Of a stretch of DNA of 64,000 nucleotides, positions 45,357 through 55,567 are shown piece by piece; position 1 is the first letter of the stretch; every line of letters begins with the position of its first letter. The DNA is from Pseudomonas syringae KCTC 12500 (GTDB lineage Bacteria; Pseudomonadota; Gammaproteobacteria; Pseudomonadales; Pseudomonadaceae). Both the position numbers and the translations under genes were made by a program. A model generated the notes under the pieces. It did no database searches. It was given only the letters and a program-made list of their open reading frames with translations, and was not told where the DNA came from. The DNA lies in contig NZ_AYTM02000002.1 in assembly GCF_000507185.2 (NCBI RefSeq), forward strand, positions 2,650,001-2,714,000, written 5' to 3'.

Positions 45357-47855
45357 TCAGTTAAGCGCACGCACCTCGATTTCGACTCGTCTGTTGGGCT
45401 CGAGGCAGTGGATGAGCTCGGCGCGCGGCATCTGCATGTCGCAATGCACCAGTGGTTTATTGCTGCCTTCACCGACCGCGTCGACCAGTTCGCTCGGCAA
45501 GCCTTTACCTACCAGGTAGGTTTTGATGGTTTGCGCACGCTGTCTGGATACCTGCAGATTGCTCTGCGCATCGCCAATCTGGTCTGCGTGGCCAGTGATC
45601 ACGATCTTGCCCACGTTCGGTGTGTTCAGCAGTTTCCCGGCGATGGCGCTCAACTGGCGTTGCCCGGCAAGCTCAAGGCTTTGAAAGTCCGCGCGGCCAA
45701 ACGCAAATAGGGTGTCGGACTCCAGCGTGATGGTTTCGATAGCGCGCAACGACTGTGAGAGCAGGCTATTTATGTAATTGCGCGAGCTGGAGATCAAGAA
45801 TGCATTGTTGAGAATGCGTGGTACGTCAAGTTCACGGATCTGATCGCTATAGAATGCTATCTGACGCCCGGCAAACTGATAGTCATCGACCTCGCCAGCA
45901 GCTTGAGCTGACACGTTTGTATCGCGTTGAACCTGCTTGTAGATCGCCGGATACCAATAATCAGGAATGCGAGCCTTTAATACCGCAGGATCGGCTTGCT
46001 CACGTTGCGCCTTGGACAGCATCAAGTAGGTGTCCAGCGTGGTCTTGCCAAAGGTCGCAACTGACTGCGCGCGGTTATCCACAGGGAGCGCGCGCGGCTC
46101 GACGCTGTCGATTCCTGTCACGGTTGTAAGCGTCGGCGCGTTGCGCTGGTATATCTTGATACTGCTCAACAGGTACAACGAGCGGGTCAGGTTATCGGCA
46201 GTCGGTTTGAGCATTACGCTTTCAAGACGTGCGAAATAGCGCTGACGTACATAGGGCTCCACGTCATAACCCTTGTACAACCCCAGACGCATGCTCAGCG
46301 GTACGCCGCCACCGTGGTGACGAGTATAAAGATCTGCTGAAGTCTGTCGCAGTTGATCCAGAGTCTGCCATTGGGTGTATTGGCCGCTGGTGTGTTCGTC
46401 TTTTTGCTGTGCTGCGACCAGCCCGCCGGAAATTGCCTGGATGGCTGCTTTGTTATTGCTGTACGAAACGCCCCAGCCTACACAAAGCAGCAAGCCTGCC
46501 AATGCGGCTGTGCCGATCCATATACCTTTGCGCCGGGTTTCGCTGCGATTGCTGGTGTACAGCGCCACAAGATGTTGATCAGGGATAATGACCTTCTGAA
46601 AAAGGCTATTGATAAACATCGGCTGCGTCTGCCCGGTAACCGGCAGTTCGGCTGACGAGTCAGCCAGCGCAAAGCGCTCGGTGACATGCTGTGCATACAA
46701 TCCCTGCGTAGCTTTATCAGCGTCGAGTGCACTGGTGAAATAGAAGCCGCGGAGCAGCTCGGCACTCTGATACGGGTTCGCTCTGAGCAAGTCGGTAACA
46801 AAAGTCTCAAGCAATGGTTTGAGCGCTGTCAGTTCCAGAGGGAAGCGATACGCCGCCGGGTCCTGTCTGGTCAGCTGAATGTCCTGTTGCACCAATTGCT
46901 GATCGGCAATTTGCTGCCAATGGTCTACCAATTCGCCCATTGCCGCGGTGAAGCGCTTACCCCAATCGGACTGCCTGAAACCTTCGTGCGCAAATGTCTT
47001 GCCCATTACTTCGCCACGAGTCTGGTTATCGAGCTGGCGATAGAAGTGAGTGAAGCCTGGTATCAGGTCGCATTTGGTGAACACCAGATAGATAGGCAGG
47101 CGCAGCTCAAGCAGATCGTGCGCTTCCTGAATGCGTTCGCGCAGGCGCTTGGCAAGACGTTCGAGGCTGTCGGGCGTTGACTTCAGAACATCCTCTACAC
47201 TCACTGCGACGATCAGGCCGTTCAGCGGGCGCCGTTGCCTGTGTTGTCGAAGCAGACTTAAAAACGCACGCCATTTGCCAGCCTCTTCCTGGTTATCCAT
47301 ATAGCGGCCGGCAGTGTCCAGTAACACTGCTTCAGAACTGAAAAACCAGTCACAGTTGCGAGTGCCGCCTAGTCCTGCGACGCGTGCGCCTTCGCGCTCC
47401 GCATAGGGAAAATTCAATCCGGACTGATACAGCATGGTGCTTTTGCCGGACGCGGGCTGGCCGATTACCAGGTACCAGGGCAGGGCATAGAGTGCGTCCT
47501 TACTGGATGCGTTCTTCCCTGAATTGCCCTGCAGGCGCTCGATGCTTTGCAGCAGGCGCTCGCGTAGCAGGCTGACTTCCTCGCGATCCTGCGGGCTGGA
47601 ATTCAACACGGCCTGATCGGCGTCATCACGTAGAAGCGCTTCAAGGTCGTGGCGCGGTGCGTGGCTTCGTCCCATGAAAAGGACATAACCAGCCGATAGC
47701 AACAGAAACACTCCTATCCCGGCCAGCAGGCTGTGAAGGGAGGAAAACCCCATCGCTACACCGAGCGACCACACCAGGAAGATGGCCAGGAAGAACGCAA
47801 TCCCCAGAACATATGGCTGGTACTTGAGAAAGTAATATTTGAGCCTGTTCATCAA
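45357..47855 (-). CDS. IcmF-like (TssM-paralogous) protein fused to an OmpA peptidoglycan-binding domain
   Basis: 832 residues. Two N-terminal membrane helices (about 15-35, 42-62) and a Walker A motif GQPASGKST (132-140) with LLDTAGRY resemble TssM, followed by a third helix near 430. The long periplasmic TssM region is replaced by a shorter segment and a C-terminal OmpA-like domain (about 705-832: FAFGRADFQSLELAGQ, VGKIVITGHADQIG, NLQVSRQRAQTIKTYL, NRRVEIEV), which should bind peptidoglycan. The OmpA domain may supply the cell-wall anchor lacking in the TssL encoded nearby. Start overlaps the tagF stop by 4 bases. Distinct from the full-length TssM at 48807. Confidence 0.88.
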   Translation of the reverse strand: MMNRLKYYFLKYQPYVLGIAFFLAIFLVWSLGVAMGFSSLHSLLAGIGVFLLLSAGYVLFMGRSHAPRHDLEALLRDDADQAVLNSSPQDREEVSLLRERLLQSIERLQGNSGKNASSKDALYALPWYLVIGQPASGKSTMLYQSGLNFPYAEREGARVAGLGGTRNCDWFFSSEAVLLDTAGRYMDNQEEAGKWRAFLSLLRQHRQRRPLNGLIVAVSVEDVLKSTPDSLERLAKRLRERIQEAHDLLELRLPIYLVFTKCDLIPGFTHFYRQLDNQTRGEVMGKTFAHEGFRQSDWGKRFTAAMGELVDHWQQIADQQLVQQDIQLTRQDPAAYRFPLELTALKPLLETFVTDLLRANPYQSAELLRGFYFTSALDADKATQGLYAQHVTERFALADSSAELPVTGQTQPMFINSLFQKVIIPDQHLVALYTSNRSETRRKGIWIGTAALAGLLLCVGWGVSYSNNKAAIQAISGGLVAAQQKDEHTSGQYTQWQTLDQLRQTSADLYTRHHGGGVPLSMRLGLYKGYDVEPYVRQRYFARLESVMLKPTADNLTRSLYLLSSIKIYQRNAPTLTTVTGIDSVEPRALPVDNRAQSVATFGKTTLDTYLMLSKAQREQADPAVLKARIPDYWYPAIYKQVQRDTNVSAQAAGEVDDYQFAGRQIAFYSDQIRELDVPRILNNAFLISSSRNYINSLLSQSLRAIETITLESDTLFAFGRADFQSLELAGQRQLSAIAGKLLNTPNVGKIVITGHADQIGDAQSNLQVSRQRAQTIKTYLVGKGLPSELVDAVGEGSNKPLVHCDMQMPRAELIHCLEPNRRVEIEVRALN

Positions 47856-48772
47856 TACTGTTCATCCCGAGCGTCTGTAAAGCGCTCAATAAAGTCGTTC
47901 AATGCAAGGTGATCGGCAGGCAACACAAGCGAGGCGGCAGACGCGGGCTCCGGTAAAGGATCCAGCAGGTTGTAGCGGTCCTCGGGTGCAGCGATACCGG
48001 TCAACATCCGATACATTTCACTGTTTCCACGCGACGGAAAGCACAGCAGTCCCGGTCGCATAAAGCTGTCTACCAGCACGCTGACATCCGGCATGCCCGT
48101 TTTGCCGCGCAGACGTGACAGCAATGTGCACCATAAGTCAGCCATGGGGCGCTTCAGGCCGCTTTCTGCTGGCAGAGGCAGGCTTATTGCGGGCGGCTCA
48201 TTGTTCCTCATGGCCTTGCGCAATTTGTAAAGGCTGGCCAGCCCCGACTGGGTACCGAACTCCGGATAGCTGTGTCGCAGTGGCCGCGACACATCACGCA
48301 GGTTAAAGTCCATAAGAAACTTGTCATGCACACGTCGATAGAGATCCAGATCCTTGGAGGTCCACAAACGCATGGTTCTGAGTCGAGCAAAAATCTGTTC
48401 TATGTCCGTTCCCTGCGCGGCCTGCATGAGAAGCGGTTTTATCTGCCCGGCGAACAACTCGCACAACGTGTGCGGATTGATGAACGGGTCGCTGGGATCC
48501 ACCTTTATGCTTTGAAATACCATAAATGGATAACGTCTGCCGCTGGCGTCCCGCGAGCTTATGAATCCACCCAGCAGCCACTGTCCATTGCGACTGCGGT
48601 ATGAGAAAAAACACACGGGCAACTCATCAAACAATTCCCGCCAATCCTCACGCGTCTGCATGCGTCCCAGACTGTTTTGTAGCCACAGATCGAACTCACA
48701 TACCTCAGGCATGGCTCCGTTCAAACTGACGAAGTCGGCACTCGCGGGCACTTTGCCAAAACATCCGATCAT
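47852..48772 (-). CDS. tagF: TagF-like T6SS regulator
   Basis: 306 residues with a TagF (ImpM) domain in the first ~140: MIGCFGKVPASADFVS, LWLQNSLG, FFSYRSRNGQWLLGGFISSRDASGRRYPFMV. In P. aeruginosa TagF represses T6SS firing post-translationally by binding the FHA-domain protein Fha. No PppA/PpkA/Fha genes are visible in this window. The C-terminal ~150 residues are not in the core family. It lies 34 bases after tssM and overlaps the IcmF-OmpA gene by 4. Confidence 0.88.
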   Translation of the reverse strand: MIGCFGKVPASADFVSLNGAMPEVCEFDLWLQNSLGRMQTREDWRELFDELPVCFFSYRSRNGQWLLGGFISSRDASGRRYPFMVFQSIKVDPSDPFINPHTLCELFAGQIKPLLMQAAQGTDIEQIFARLRTMRLWTSKDLDLYRRVHDKFLMDFNLRDVSRPLRHSYPEFGTQSGLASLYKLRKAMRNNEPPAISLPLPAESGLKRPMADLWCTLLSRLRGKTGMPDVSVLVDSFMRPGLLCFPSRGNSEMYRMLTGIAAPEDRYNLLDPLPEPASAASLVLPADHLALNDFIERFTDARDEQY

Positions 48773-48806
48773 CAGCCTGTGCCCCCTCTGTGATGGCTTG
48801 CCATAA

Positions 48807-51800
48807 TCAGTTTTTCTGCCCAGGGTCGTTAAGCACGCTCAATGATTTGACCTGTGCCAGGTCAGTCATTTTGACGCCGCCATAGTTACGAACGACCAGG
48901 CTTACCGGCCCGGCGGCCGACTGCCAGCTGAAACGTTGCTGAACCGTGTCCAGATCGGTGACGCGAGCACTGTCGTTCATCTTCAGCAAGCCCCAACGGC
49001 CCGGGTAGTCGAAAACAGTGATGCGTTGGCCTTCCAGAGTCACTACATCCAGACGTGCCCCCGGTGCGTTGGAGGTACCCGGCCAGGAGAACCGGTTCCA
49101 ACTGGTACGACCGTTTCGATAATGCTGTTCCTGTCCGTCGAGCGTGAAAATGATGTCCGTGTAACGAGCCGATGGCTCCAGCATGATTTCGAAGCCGTTT
49201 TCACGATCAGACAAACTGGCGATGACCTGTCCTACCGAGCTGGCCTTGTCGATGCTGTCAATCATGCGTGTATTGACCAGAGGCGCAGCGTTGCCGCCTG
49301 TACCCATGCCCAATCCTTCGCCGCCGGCGAGGTTGCCGATTTCGTTGCGTTTGAACGCGGGCAGCAAACCTGTTTCAGGATCGACGAAACGCTGCAAATC
49401 CTTGACTGATGCCTCGTTTTCACTGCCAGCCACAATGGGGTACCGGTAAGCCATGACCTGTTTCCAGGGGCGGGCGACATCCTGCGACCATGCTTTTGCG
49501 ATCTGTTGGCCAGCCGGGTCGCGAAGTGTTTCCCAGGCAAACTGCAGTGGCGAGTTGAACAGGCGTTGCAAGGAGTTCGACAGGCCTCCTTCGCTGGTAT
49601 CGACGCTGGTCTCGATGTAGTTGCGTACCTGTGTAACTTCGGACGGCTGTCCTTCCAGTGTTTCGCTGATCAATAGCTTGCTGTTCTTGCCGACATCCTG
49701 CGATCGCTGAATATTGGTCAAACGCACTTTGAGCTTGCGTAACGCTGCCAGATATCGATCCATCACCGTGCTGTCCGCGCCCTCTGCATTTTGCGTTGCG
49801 AACAGGCGTGCGACGGGTTCGAAGCGTTTTGCCAGACTCCCATCGTCGACACGTGGCAATGTCACTACCAGGCTTTCGGCTTGCTCGCTTTGGGTACTGA
49901 AGGTGCCTTTGATGCCGCTCCAGAACCCGTCGTCCGCTTTATTCGGAGACGCCGCAGAGTTGACTTTGGGCAAGTCCCACGACGTGTTCTGGTTCACGGC
50001 GTGCAATAGACTCTTGACGGGAGAGTTCTGCACGTCGCTAAGCACTGATAAACGCTCGGTAGCATTGGCCATGTCGGTGAAATGACGCACACCTACGCCT
50101 CTGAGCATCCTGAACCAGGCATCTGCGTAGTCGGCTTTGTAGCGAGCCATCAGCTCACGCACGAAGTTGGCTTTCTGAACCATGCCATTGCTGCCCTCGC
50201 TATCGAGTACCCAGTCACTGTCGTTGCGCAGGTTGCCTGACAGCAACTTGATCAGTTCGGGCTGCAGAAACTCTTCCCAACCTTGTCGGGTGTAAATGGC
50301 AGGTACTGCTTCCGCCGAAAATAACTGATCACGTCCGGCTGCGGGCACCATGTCCGATAGCGTAAGCGACGGGAACTGACGGCTCGACTCCAGCTGAAGG
50401 CGCAGATACTCACGATCAACCAGAGAACTGGCGATCATGAAGGAACGCAGGCTCTGCCGTGTGTCGTTGACCAGTTGCTCATTACGTCGCAGCGCTGGCG
50501 CGGTACCTTGTTGCAGGTAGCGCACGTACATCGCGGTATTGGCTTCAATCAGTGCTGGACTGATCTCTTGGCCCTCGGCCTGCGCCGCCAGTGCCCAGGC
50601 TTGAGGAAGTTCATCAGCAACGAATTCGGCATCGCGGTGTTCATCCGGACGCGACAGAATCAAGTACAGCTTAAGTGCGCTGTAAGCCTTGATCACTGAA
50701 GACACTTGTTGCTCTGTCAGCCGGCTGAGGCTGTCTTCCGACAGTGACAACCCGGCAGTCAGTGCGGTGTCTTCGGCAAGATCCGTAGTTGATTCGGACT
50801 TGGCGTTATCGCGAAGAGCATCCAGCGTTCTGCGACGCCCGGCTTCACCTGCCTCGTTGACGCCCGAGCGTAGCTGTCCGGTCAGATCTGCGCTGTTACG
50901 CGGAAGGCTGACAGTCGCTTTCAACGCGCTGATGCTCGGTGTTTTTGCCGGTTTTTTTAACGGGGACTTGGCCGAGCGACGTTTATCGGTAGGCGCCAGT
51001 GGGCTCCGATCCACCGTCTGAGCAAACTGGTTAAGCTCGCGCAGCTGCACCTGCAAGTACTTGCCGATGGGCTCCAGCGCTTGGGTACGTAGCTGCTGCA
51101 GGTACGCCTCACGCAGCGGGATCAGCAGATCATCGCCGCTGTACAGGCCTGCGCCCAACGCGAAGGGTACGCCGTGATTGCCGTATCCTTCGAACTCGCT
51201 AAGGTAAACACGCAATGTTTCCATCGCCTGTCCCGAGCGCAGCCGATCTGACCGATCGGGTGCAGTCTCAAGCTGTGTCAGTTCGCTTGCGATGCCCGCC
51301 AGCATTTCACGGTTTTTGTTATAAGAAACCGCCTCCCACGCGATCAAGCCTATACCTGCCAAAGCCGCTATCGCGATCAATGCAGGGGTCAAGGATCGTG
51401 TGCGGCCCAGGCGTGAGTAGTAAAGGCTCAGATTGCGATCCGGGAACACTACCTGACGAAATGTCTCAGTAATGAAGTAGCTCTTGTCGCCTATCTTTCT
51501 ACGTATATCGCTGTGTATCGGATGCTCTTTGGGTTCAAGCGCGTAGTAATCTCCAAGAGCATCCTCATAGACAGGTGGCAACTGCTCATCTGTCTGCAGG
51601 GCGCTGGTGAAATAGACGCCTCGCACAATAGGAGGCGTATGCCCTTGCGCTGAGCGTTCAAACTGGTCAAGAAAACCAGAGATAACGGTCGACAGTTCGG
51701 CAAAGTAATTGGGAAATTGCAGCAGCTCGGCGCTGGCGGTTTTGCCCCCGATAATCAGCTGAGTATCCACGTGGTGTCGCACGCTCTCCAGCAAATGGGC

Positions 51801-52700
51801 AAACTTGGTTTCCATGACGGCGCGCAGGCCTTTGGCGCGCACATCCGACAAGGCGAACGTCATGCCCAGAGGCTGCTGGCGTTGTGCAGTGTCCATACCG
51901 TCGAAGGCTTGGTTGAAGCCTGGCAGCAGATCTGTCTTGCTGAGCATCAGATAAAGCGGAGGGTTAATACCCAGGCACTCGCTGTATTCATCAATACGAG
52001 AAACCAGACGGGCAGCCAGGGCTTCGCGTTCGGCCAAGGTAGCAGAGACAATCTCTGGCAGGCTCACCACCAGAATCAACCCGTTAACGGCGGGTTTGGC
52101 GCGTTGCTTGCGCAGTAGCTTTAGGAACGAGGCGAACTCGCTGGCTGACTGGTCATCGCGCAAGTAGCGGCCCGCAGTATCAATCAAGACTGCGTCAGGA
52201 CTGAAATACCAGTCGCAGTGCTGAGTCCCGCTGTCCATGCCGCTCGCCTGAGCTCCGGCAATGGTCGCTGACAGACCTGAGCGTGTCAGTAGCGAGGTCT
52301 TGCCCGATGCTGACATGCCGACGACCAGATACCATGGCAGATCAGAAAGCGCAGATGCTCCGCCGCCGCCCGCAGAGCGCGATGAGCGCAGCATCGATAT
52401 AGCGTGTTTGAGGCGCTCGCGCAGTACGTGTTGGTCACGAAACTCGCCCTCTGCCCCTAACGACCGGTCTACCTCCAGTTGCACCAGGCTTTCGATGTTC
52501 TGTTCGGCGCGAATTCTGCGGTACTGACGCAGCACAATAAGCAGCAGGCAGAAGGCACTGATCAGCGCCATGGCCACGTAAATGTTTTCCCGCGTGAAAT
52601 TCCAGCGCGGGAGTGCCAGCCAGCAGGCGAGCAAACCGACTGTCCACAGGAGTGCCAGTGCAAACCAGAAATTTTTCAAACAACGCAATAATGCTTTCAT
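48807..52700 (-). CDS. tssM: TssM (IcmF), T6SS membrane-complex component
   Basis: 1297 residues, normal length for TssM. Two N-terminal membrane helices (about 12-30 and 40-57), a cytoplasmic NTPase-like domain with Walker A GMSASGKTS (128-136) and LIDTAGRY, a third helix near 430 (IAIAALAGIGLIAWEAVS), then a large periplasmic region ending in the conserved C-terminal beta-rich domain (FSWPGTSNAPGARLDV, VFDYPGRWGLLKM). With TssL and TssJ it forms the trans-envelope complex. An Arg/Lys/Ser/Pro-rich stretch near 560-600 is a likely flexible segment. Twenty-seven bases after tssL. Confidence 0.96.
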   Translation of the reverse strand: MKALLRCLKNFWFALALLWTVGLLACWLALPRWNFTRENIYVAMALISAFCLLLIVLRQYRRIRAEQNIESLVQLEVDRSLGAEGEFRDQHVLRERLKHAISMLRSSRSAGGGGASALSDLPWYLVVGMSASGKTSLLTRSGLSATIAGAQASGMDSGTQHCDWYFSPDAVLIDTAGRYLRDDQSASEFASFLKLLRKQRAKPAVNGLILVVSLPEIVSATLAEREALAARLVSRIDEYSECLGINPPLYLMLSKTDLLPGFNQAFDGMDTAQRQQPLGMTFALSDVRAKGLRAVMETKFAHLLESVRHHVDTQLIIGGKTASAELLQFPNYFAELSTVISGFLDQFERSAQGHTPPIVRGVYFTSALQTDEQLPPVYEDALGDYYALEPKEHPIHSDIRRKIGDKSYFITETFRQVVFPDRNLSLYYSRLGRTRSLTPALIAIAALAGIGLIAWEAVSYNKNREMLAGIASELTQLETAPDRSDRLRSGQAMETLRVYLSEFEGYGNHGVPFALGAGLYSGDDLLIPLREAYLQQLRTQALEPIGKYLQVQLRELNQFAQTVDRSPLAPTDKRRSAKSPLKKPAKTPSISALKATVSLPRNSADLTGQLRSGVNEAGEAGRRRTLDALRDNAKSESTTDLAEDTALTAGLSLSEDSLSRLTEQQVSSVIKAYSALKLYLILSRPDEHRDAEFVADELPQAWALAAQAEGQEISPALIEANTAMYVRYLQQGTAPALRRNEQLVNDTRQSLRSFMIASSLVDREYLRLQLESSRQFPSLTLSDMVPAAGRDQLFSAEAVPAIYTRQGWEEFLQPELIKLLSGNLRNDSDWVLDSEGSNGMVQKANFVRELMARYKADYADAWFRMLRGVGVRHFTDMANATERLSVLSDVQNSPVKSLLHAVNQNTSWDLPKVNSAASPNKADDGFWSGIKGTFSTQSEQAESLVVTLPRVDDGSLAKRFEPVARLFATQNAEGADSTVMDRYLAALRKLKVRLTNIQRSQDVGKNSKLLISETLEGQPSEVTQVRNYIETSVDTSEGGLSNSLQRLFNSPLQFAWETLRDPAGQQIAKAWSQDVARPWKQVMAYRYPIVAGSENEASVKDLQRFVDPETGLLPAFKRNEIGNLAGGEGLGMGTGGNAAPLVNTRMIDSIDKASSVGQVIASLSDRENGFEIMLEPSARYTDIIFTLDGQEQHYRNGRTSWNRFSWPGTSNAPGARLDVVTLEGQRITVFDYPGRWGLLKMNDSARVTDLDTVQQRFSWQSAAGPVSLVVRNYGGVKMTDLAQVKSLSVLNDPGQKN

Positions 52701-52727
52701 GTCTTCCTGACCGGATCCGTAACTGAA

Positions 52728-53441
52728 TTAAACGCCGAACAGCTGACGGACCTGTTCGGCCAGTGCTGCCACCTCTTTGCCCAGAAGCCAGTCCAGGGTC
52801 AGGTAAACGGCACCGCATATCAGTGCGATGAGTACCAGGTAGAGCCACAAGGGGACTTCATAACGGAACATCTGAGACACTTGATCGGGCAGTGCCCAAT
52901 CTGGGGAAAGCGCTTTGCGCGGGGTTCGGTAACGAGCGATGTCCTGCCCCAGGGTATTGGCGATGTAACGAAGTTGATCTTTCTTCTCGAGGCTGTATTT
53001 GCCTTCAAAGCCCAGTGCCAGGCACAGGTGATAAACCTCAAGGACATCAAGGTTGCGTTTCACGTCAGTACGCAATGCTTCGAGTTTCTCGAAGAAACCC
53101 TGACCAGCCAAATGCACGCCAAAATACTGAAATTGCAGTGGATTAACTTCAATCTGATTGCGTATTTCACTCTGCCCGGCATTCAAGACGCTTTCATCCA
53201 GAAACGCACATAGCGCGTATTGCGCATCCCTGACTTGTTCGACGCTGTAGTTGGCACGACGCGCATCCCGCTCAAGCGCGGGAAAGAATTCGTCGACGCT
53301 GGCACGCAGCCTTGAGACGTCGCGCACCTTGCTTCCGCGACGAATCATCAGCGCCATGGTCATGAAGTCCTTGACCATATCCTTGAGTGTCAGTGTTTGC
53401 GCTGGGGCAGTAACGCCGCCTTGCATCACGGCATCATTCAT
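52728..53441 (-). CDS. tssL: TssL (IcmH/DotU), T6SS membrane-complex component
   Basis: 237 residues of DotU type: YALCAFLDESVLNAG, NPLQFQYFGVHLAGQGFFEKLE, DVLEVYHLCLALGFEGKY and a single C-terminal membrane helix (about 195-217). It ends soon after the helix, so there is no peptidoglycan-binding extension. This fits the OmpA domain being carried by the IcmF-like protein downstream. Overlaps tssK by 4 bases. Confidence 0.95.
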   Translation of the reverse strand: MNDAVMQGGVTAPAQTLTLKDMVKDFMTMALMIRRGSKVRDVSRLRASVDEFFPALERDARRANYSVEQVRDAQYALCAFLDESVLNAGQSEIRNQIEVNPLQFQYFGVHLAGQGFFEKLEALRTDVKRNLDVLEVYHLCLALGFEGKYSLEKKDQLRYIANTLGQDIARYRTPRKALSPDWALPDQVSQMFRYEVPLWLYLVLIALICGAVYLTLDWLLGKEVAALAEQVRQLFGV

Positions 53442-54781
53442 TTGAGCACCGCCATCAGTTCAAGCTTGAGATTTTTAAATGCGCTGGGTACATAGAACGC
53501 GATGGCGTTAGCTTTCATCATGCGTTCGTAGACCCGGCCATGGGGTTCGATCGAGAAGTATTGGTTGTCCAGACGAACGGGAATGGCATTTGGGGTTCGC
53601 ACACAGTGACTGAGCGCCGCCCCCGGCATTGCCGTATTAACCACTACCTCAATGTCTTCCGGCGAGCCGACCTTGAAGGCACGTGGTACCAGTTCAAGAA
53701 CCTGAGCACCTGGCATGTCTGCATGAACCGCAATGTAAAAGTCAGCCTCACTCAAGCGTGGATCGTTCAGACGGCCCACAAAATAGGACGTACGAGTCTG
53801 TTCCAGGCTGATCGGAATATATTGGTTGGGCACAACACTGTTGAGCAGTTCGCGAACCAGCCTGTCGAGCTTTATCATCGAAGTGGCGGGATCATGATGA
53901 TCGTAGGCAGGGATGTCATTGAGCTGTGCGCTCAGGGAAAATGTCAGCAGACTGCCCGCCAGCTCAGCCAGAAAGCGATACAGCTGCTCTGGATGCAGTC
54001 TCGGATGCTGAAGCAGGTGAGCAAGACCCGGATACGCGCGATTGACGGTATAAAGCAGCCAGAACAGGCTGACATCGCTAGACCCGAATTCAGCGATCTG
54101 GTCAGCTCTTTCCCGGCGGCGGCCAGACAGTGTTTCGCTCTTGCTCTGCAGAAGTGCGAGCAGGCGCTGGGCAATTTTCAGCAACGTTTCATGCGACCCG
54201 ATGTGCAGGGCAGGATGAATGAACTGAGTGTCCAGGCTAAATCCGTTAATGTTGTTGCGCTGAAGCAGGGTCAGCGGGCAATAGCTGTAGCCATCGAGTG
54301 AATCACCATCAATCAGCAGAACCACATTAAGTCGCAGGCTGGTAATTTCGTTTTCCAGCTCGCCTTCATTGATATCAGGCAACATATCAAATGCTTTACG
54401 GTAGCGACGTGCGCCTTTGCGCTCTTCTCCTTCGTCCAGGTAATTGGCACTGTACGGTTCAGCCAATTTCAACGCCGCATACACTTTCAGCTCCGAACCG
54501 TGCTGCACATCTTTCAAATCGCGCGCAGCAGGCAGAGGGTCGTGCTGCGGTGCGTCAAAGAGCGAGCCGTCCGGGAAAACCATCTGTAGCCGCTTGAGTT
54601 GCAGCACTCCGTTGACCAAGGCTTGCTCATCCACTTCCAGAAGCTGCACGCCCCAATGAAATGGTGACGAGCGCAGTGTCGCCTGAGCCAGCTGGTTCTG
54701 GTGGAACTCATCCTGATACTGGAAGTGCTGTGGTAGAAGGAACATGCCCTCTGACCACATCACACGGCTCTTTTTACTCAT
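53438..54781 (-). CDS. tssK: TssK, T6SS baseplate component
   Basis: 447 residues with the family hallmark VMWSEGMFLLPQHFQYQD at the N-terminus, the shoulder domain with ERKGARRYRKAFD region and the C-terminal NAIPVRLDNQYFSIEP and AFYVPSAFKNLKLELMAV. TssK links the baseplate to the TssJLM complex. Tightly packed: overlaps tssJ and tssL by 4 bases each. Confidence 0.96.
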   Translation of the reverse strand: MSKKSRVMWSEGMFLLPQHFQYQDEFHQNQLAQATLRSSPFHWGVQLLEVDEQALVNGVLQLKRLQMVFPDGSLFDAPQHDPLPAARDLKDVQHGSELKVYAALKLAEPYSANYLDEGEERKGARRYRKAFDMLPDINEGELENEITSLRLNVVLLIDGDSLDGYSYCPLTLLQRNNINGFSLDTQFIHPALHIGSHETLLKIAQRLLALLQSKSETLSGRRRERADQIAEFGSSDVSLFWLLYTVNRAYPGLAHLLQHPRLHPEQLYRFLAELAGSLLTFSLSAQLNDIPAYDHHDPATSMIKLDRLVRELLNSVVPNQYIPISLEQTRTSYFVGRLNDPRLSEADFYIAVHADMPGAQVLELVPRAFKVGSPEDIEVVVNTAMPGAALSHCVRTPNAIPVRLDNQYFSIEPHGRVYERMMKANAIAFYVPSAFKNLKLELMAVLK

Positions 54782-55488
54782 TTAGCACCTTCCAGAGCTG
54801 AGTCAAATGTATTGCTCAGCGACTTCTTAATAGAATTGTTGGCAGCGTCTTCTGCAGATTCGGCGGCCTTTGACTGCATGCGCTCCATAAGCCCAGGCTC
54901 CGTATGCTCTGGCTGGGCTGGCTGTAATGGCGCGATGATTTGTTCTTCGGGCATCTGCAGCACATCTTGCCCTCGCTCGGCACTGATGCGGTTCACGTCC
55001 AAAAGCACGCGGCCGCCCTCGGATGAAAACAGAATCCCGTCCTTGCGAAACGCGTCTGCATTGAATGCCATTTTCCAGCGGCCGCCGCTATCATCACGAA
55101 AGAAGGCCGCTACTGCGATGTACCGTGCTTCCTTGGCGAGTGGCCAGGTCTGGACCTGACCCATCCCGGGCAAAACCACGAGTTCGCGGGTATCGAGCAC
55201 GGTGTTGCCGAGCACTTGTTCTGGGTGGTCCAGCAGCGTGTTTGAGTCCGCGCTGTTGAACTTGTCCAGTGAGGTCAACTGATAAACCCTGGTCACGACG
55301 GACAAAGGCATGCCGGAGGTATTGGGGTTCAACTGGTTGCCGCCGTCCACGGTCAGAACGATCTTTTCATCGCTGCTGAACAGCATGTCGCCTGCCCATG
55401 TGTCATCGACTCGCTTGCCTACACGGTCAGTGATGCCGCAGGCGGTCAGCCCTAGCAACATAATCAAAACACCCAAATACCTGCCCAT
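54778..55488 (-). CDS. tssJ: TssJ, T6SS outer-membrane lipoprotein with C-terminal extension
   Basis: 236 residues with a lipoprotein signal and lipobox GLTAC (Cys17), followed by a transthyretin-like fold (IVLTVDGGNQLNPN, LSVVTRVYQLTS, YIAVAAFFRDDSG) typical of TssJ. The last ~60 residues (rich in Pro, Glu, Ala, Lys) extend beyond the usual TssJ length of about 170-180 and look helical or disordered. The start at 55488 has AGGAG upstream; 13 further codons are in frame but not signal-like. Confidence 0.9.
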   Translation of the reverse strand: MGRYLGVLIMLLGLTACGITDRVGKRVDDTWAGDMLFSSDEKIVLTVDGGNQLNPNTSGMPLSVVTRVYQLTSLDKFNSADSNTLLDHPEQVLGNTVLDTRELVVLPGMGQVQTWPLAKEARYIAVAAFFRDDSGGRWKMAFNADAFRKDGILFSSEGGRVLLDVNRISAERGQDVLQMPEEQIIAPLQPAQPEHTEPGLMERMQSKAAESAEDAANNSIKKSLSNTFDSALEGAK

Positions 55489-55567
55489 TCTGCTGCTCCT
55501 GAAACACTTCCTATCGACGCCCGGCAATTCGGGCGACGCTGAATCTCATCCGGATTCCGGTTGTCGT

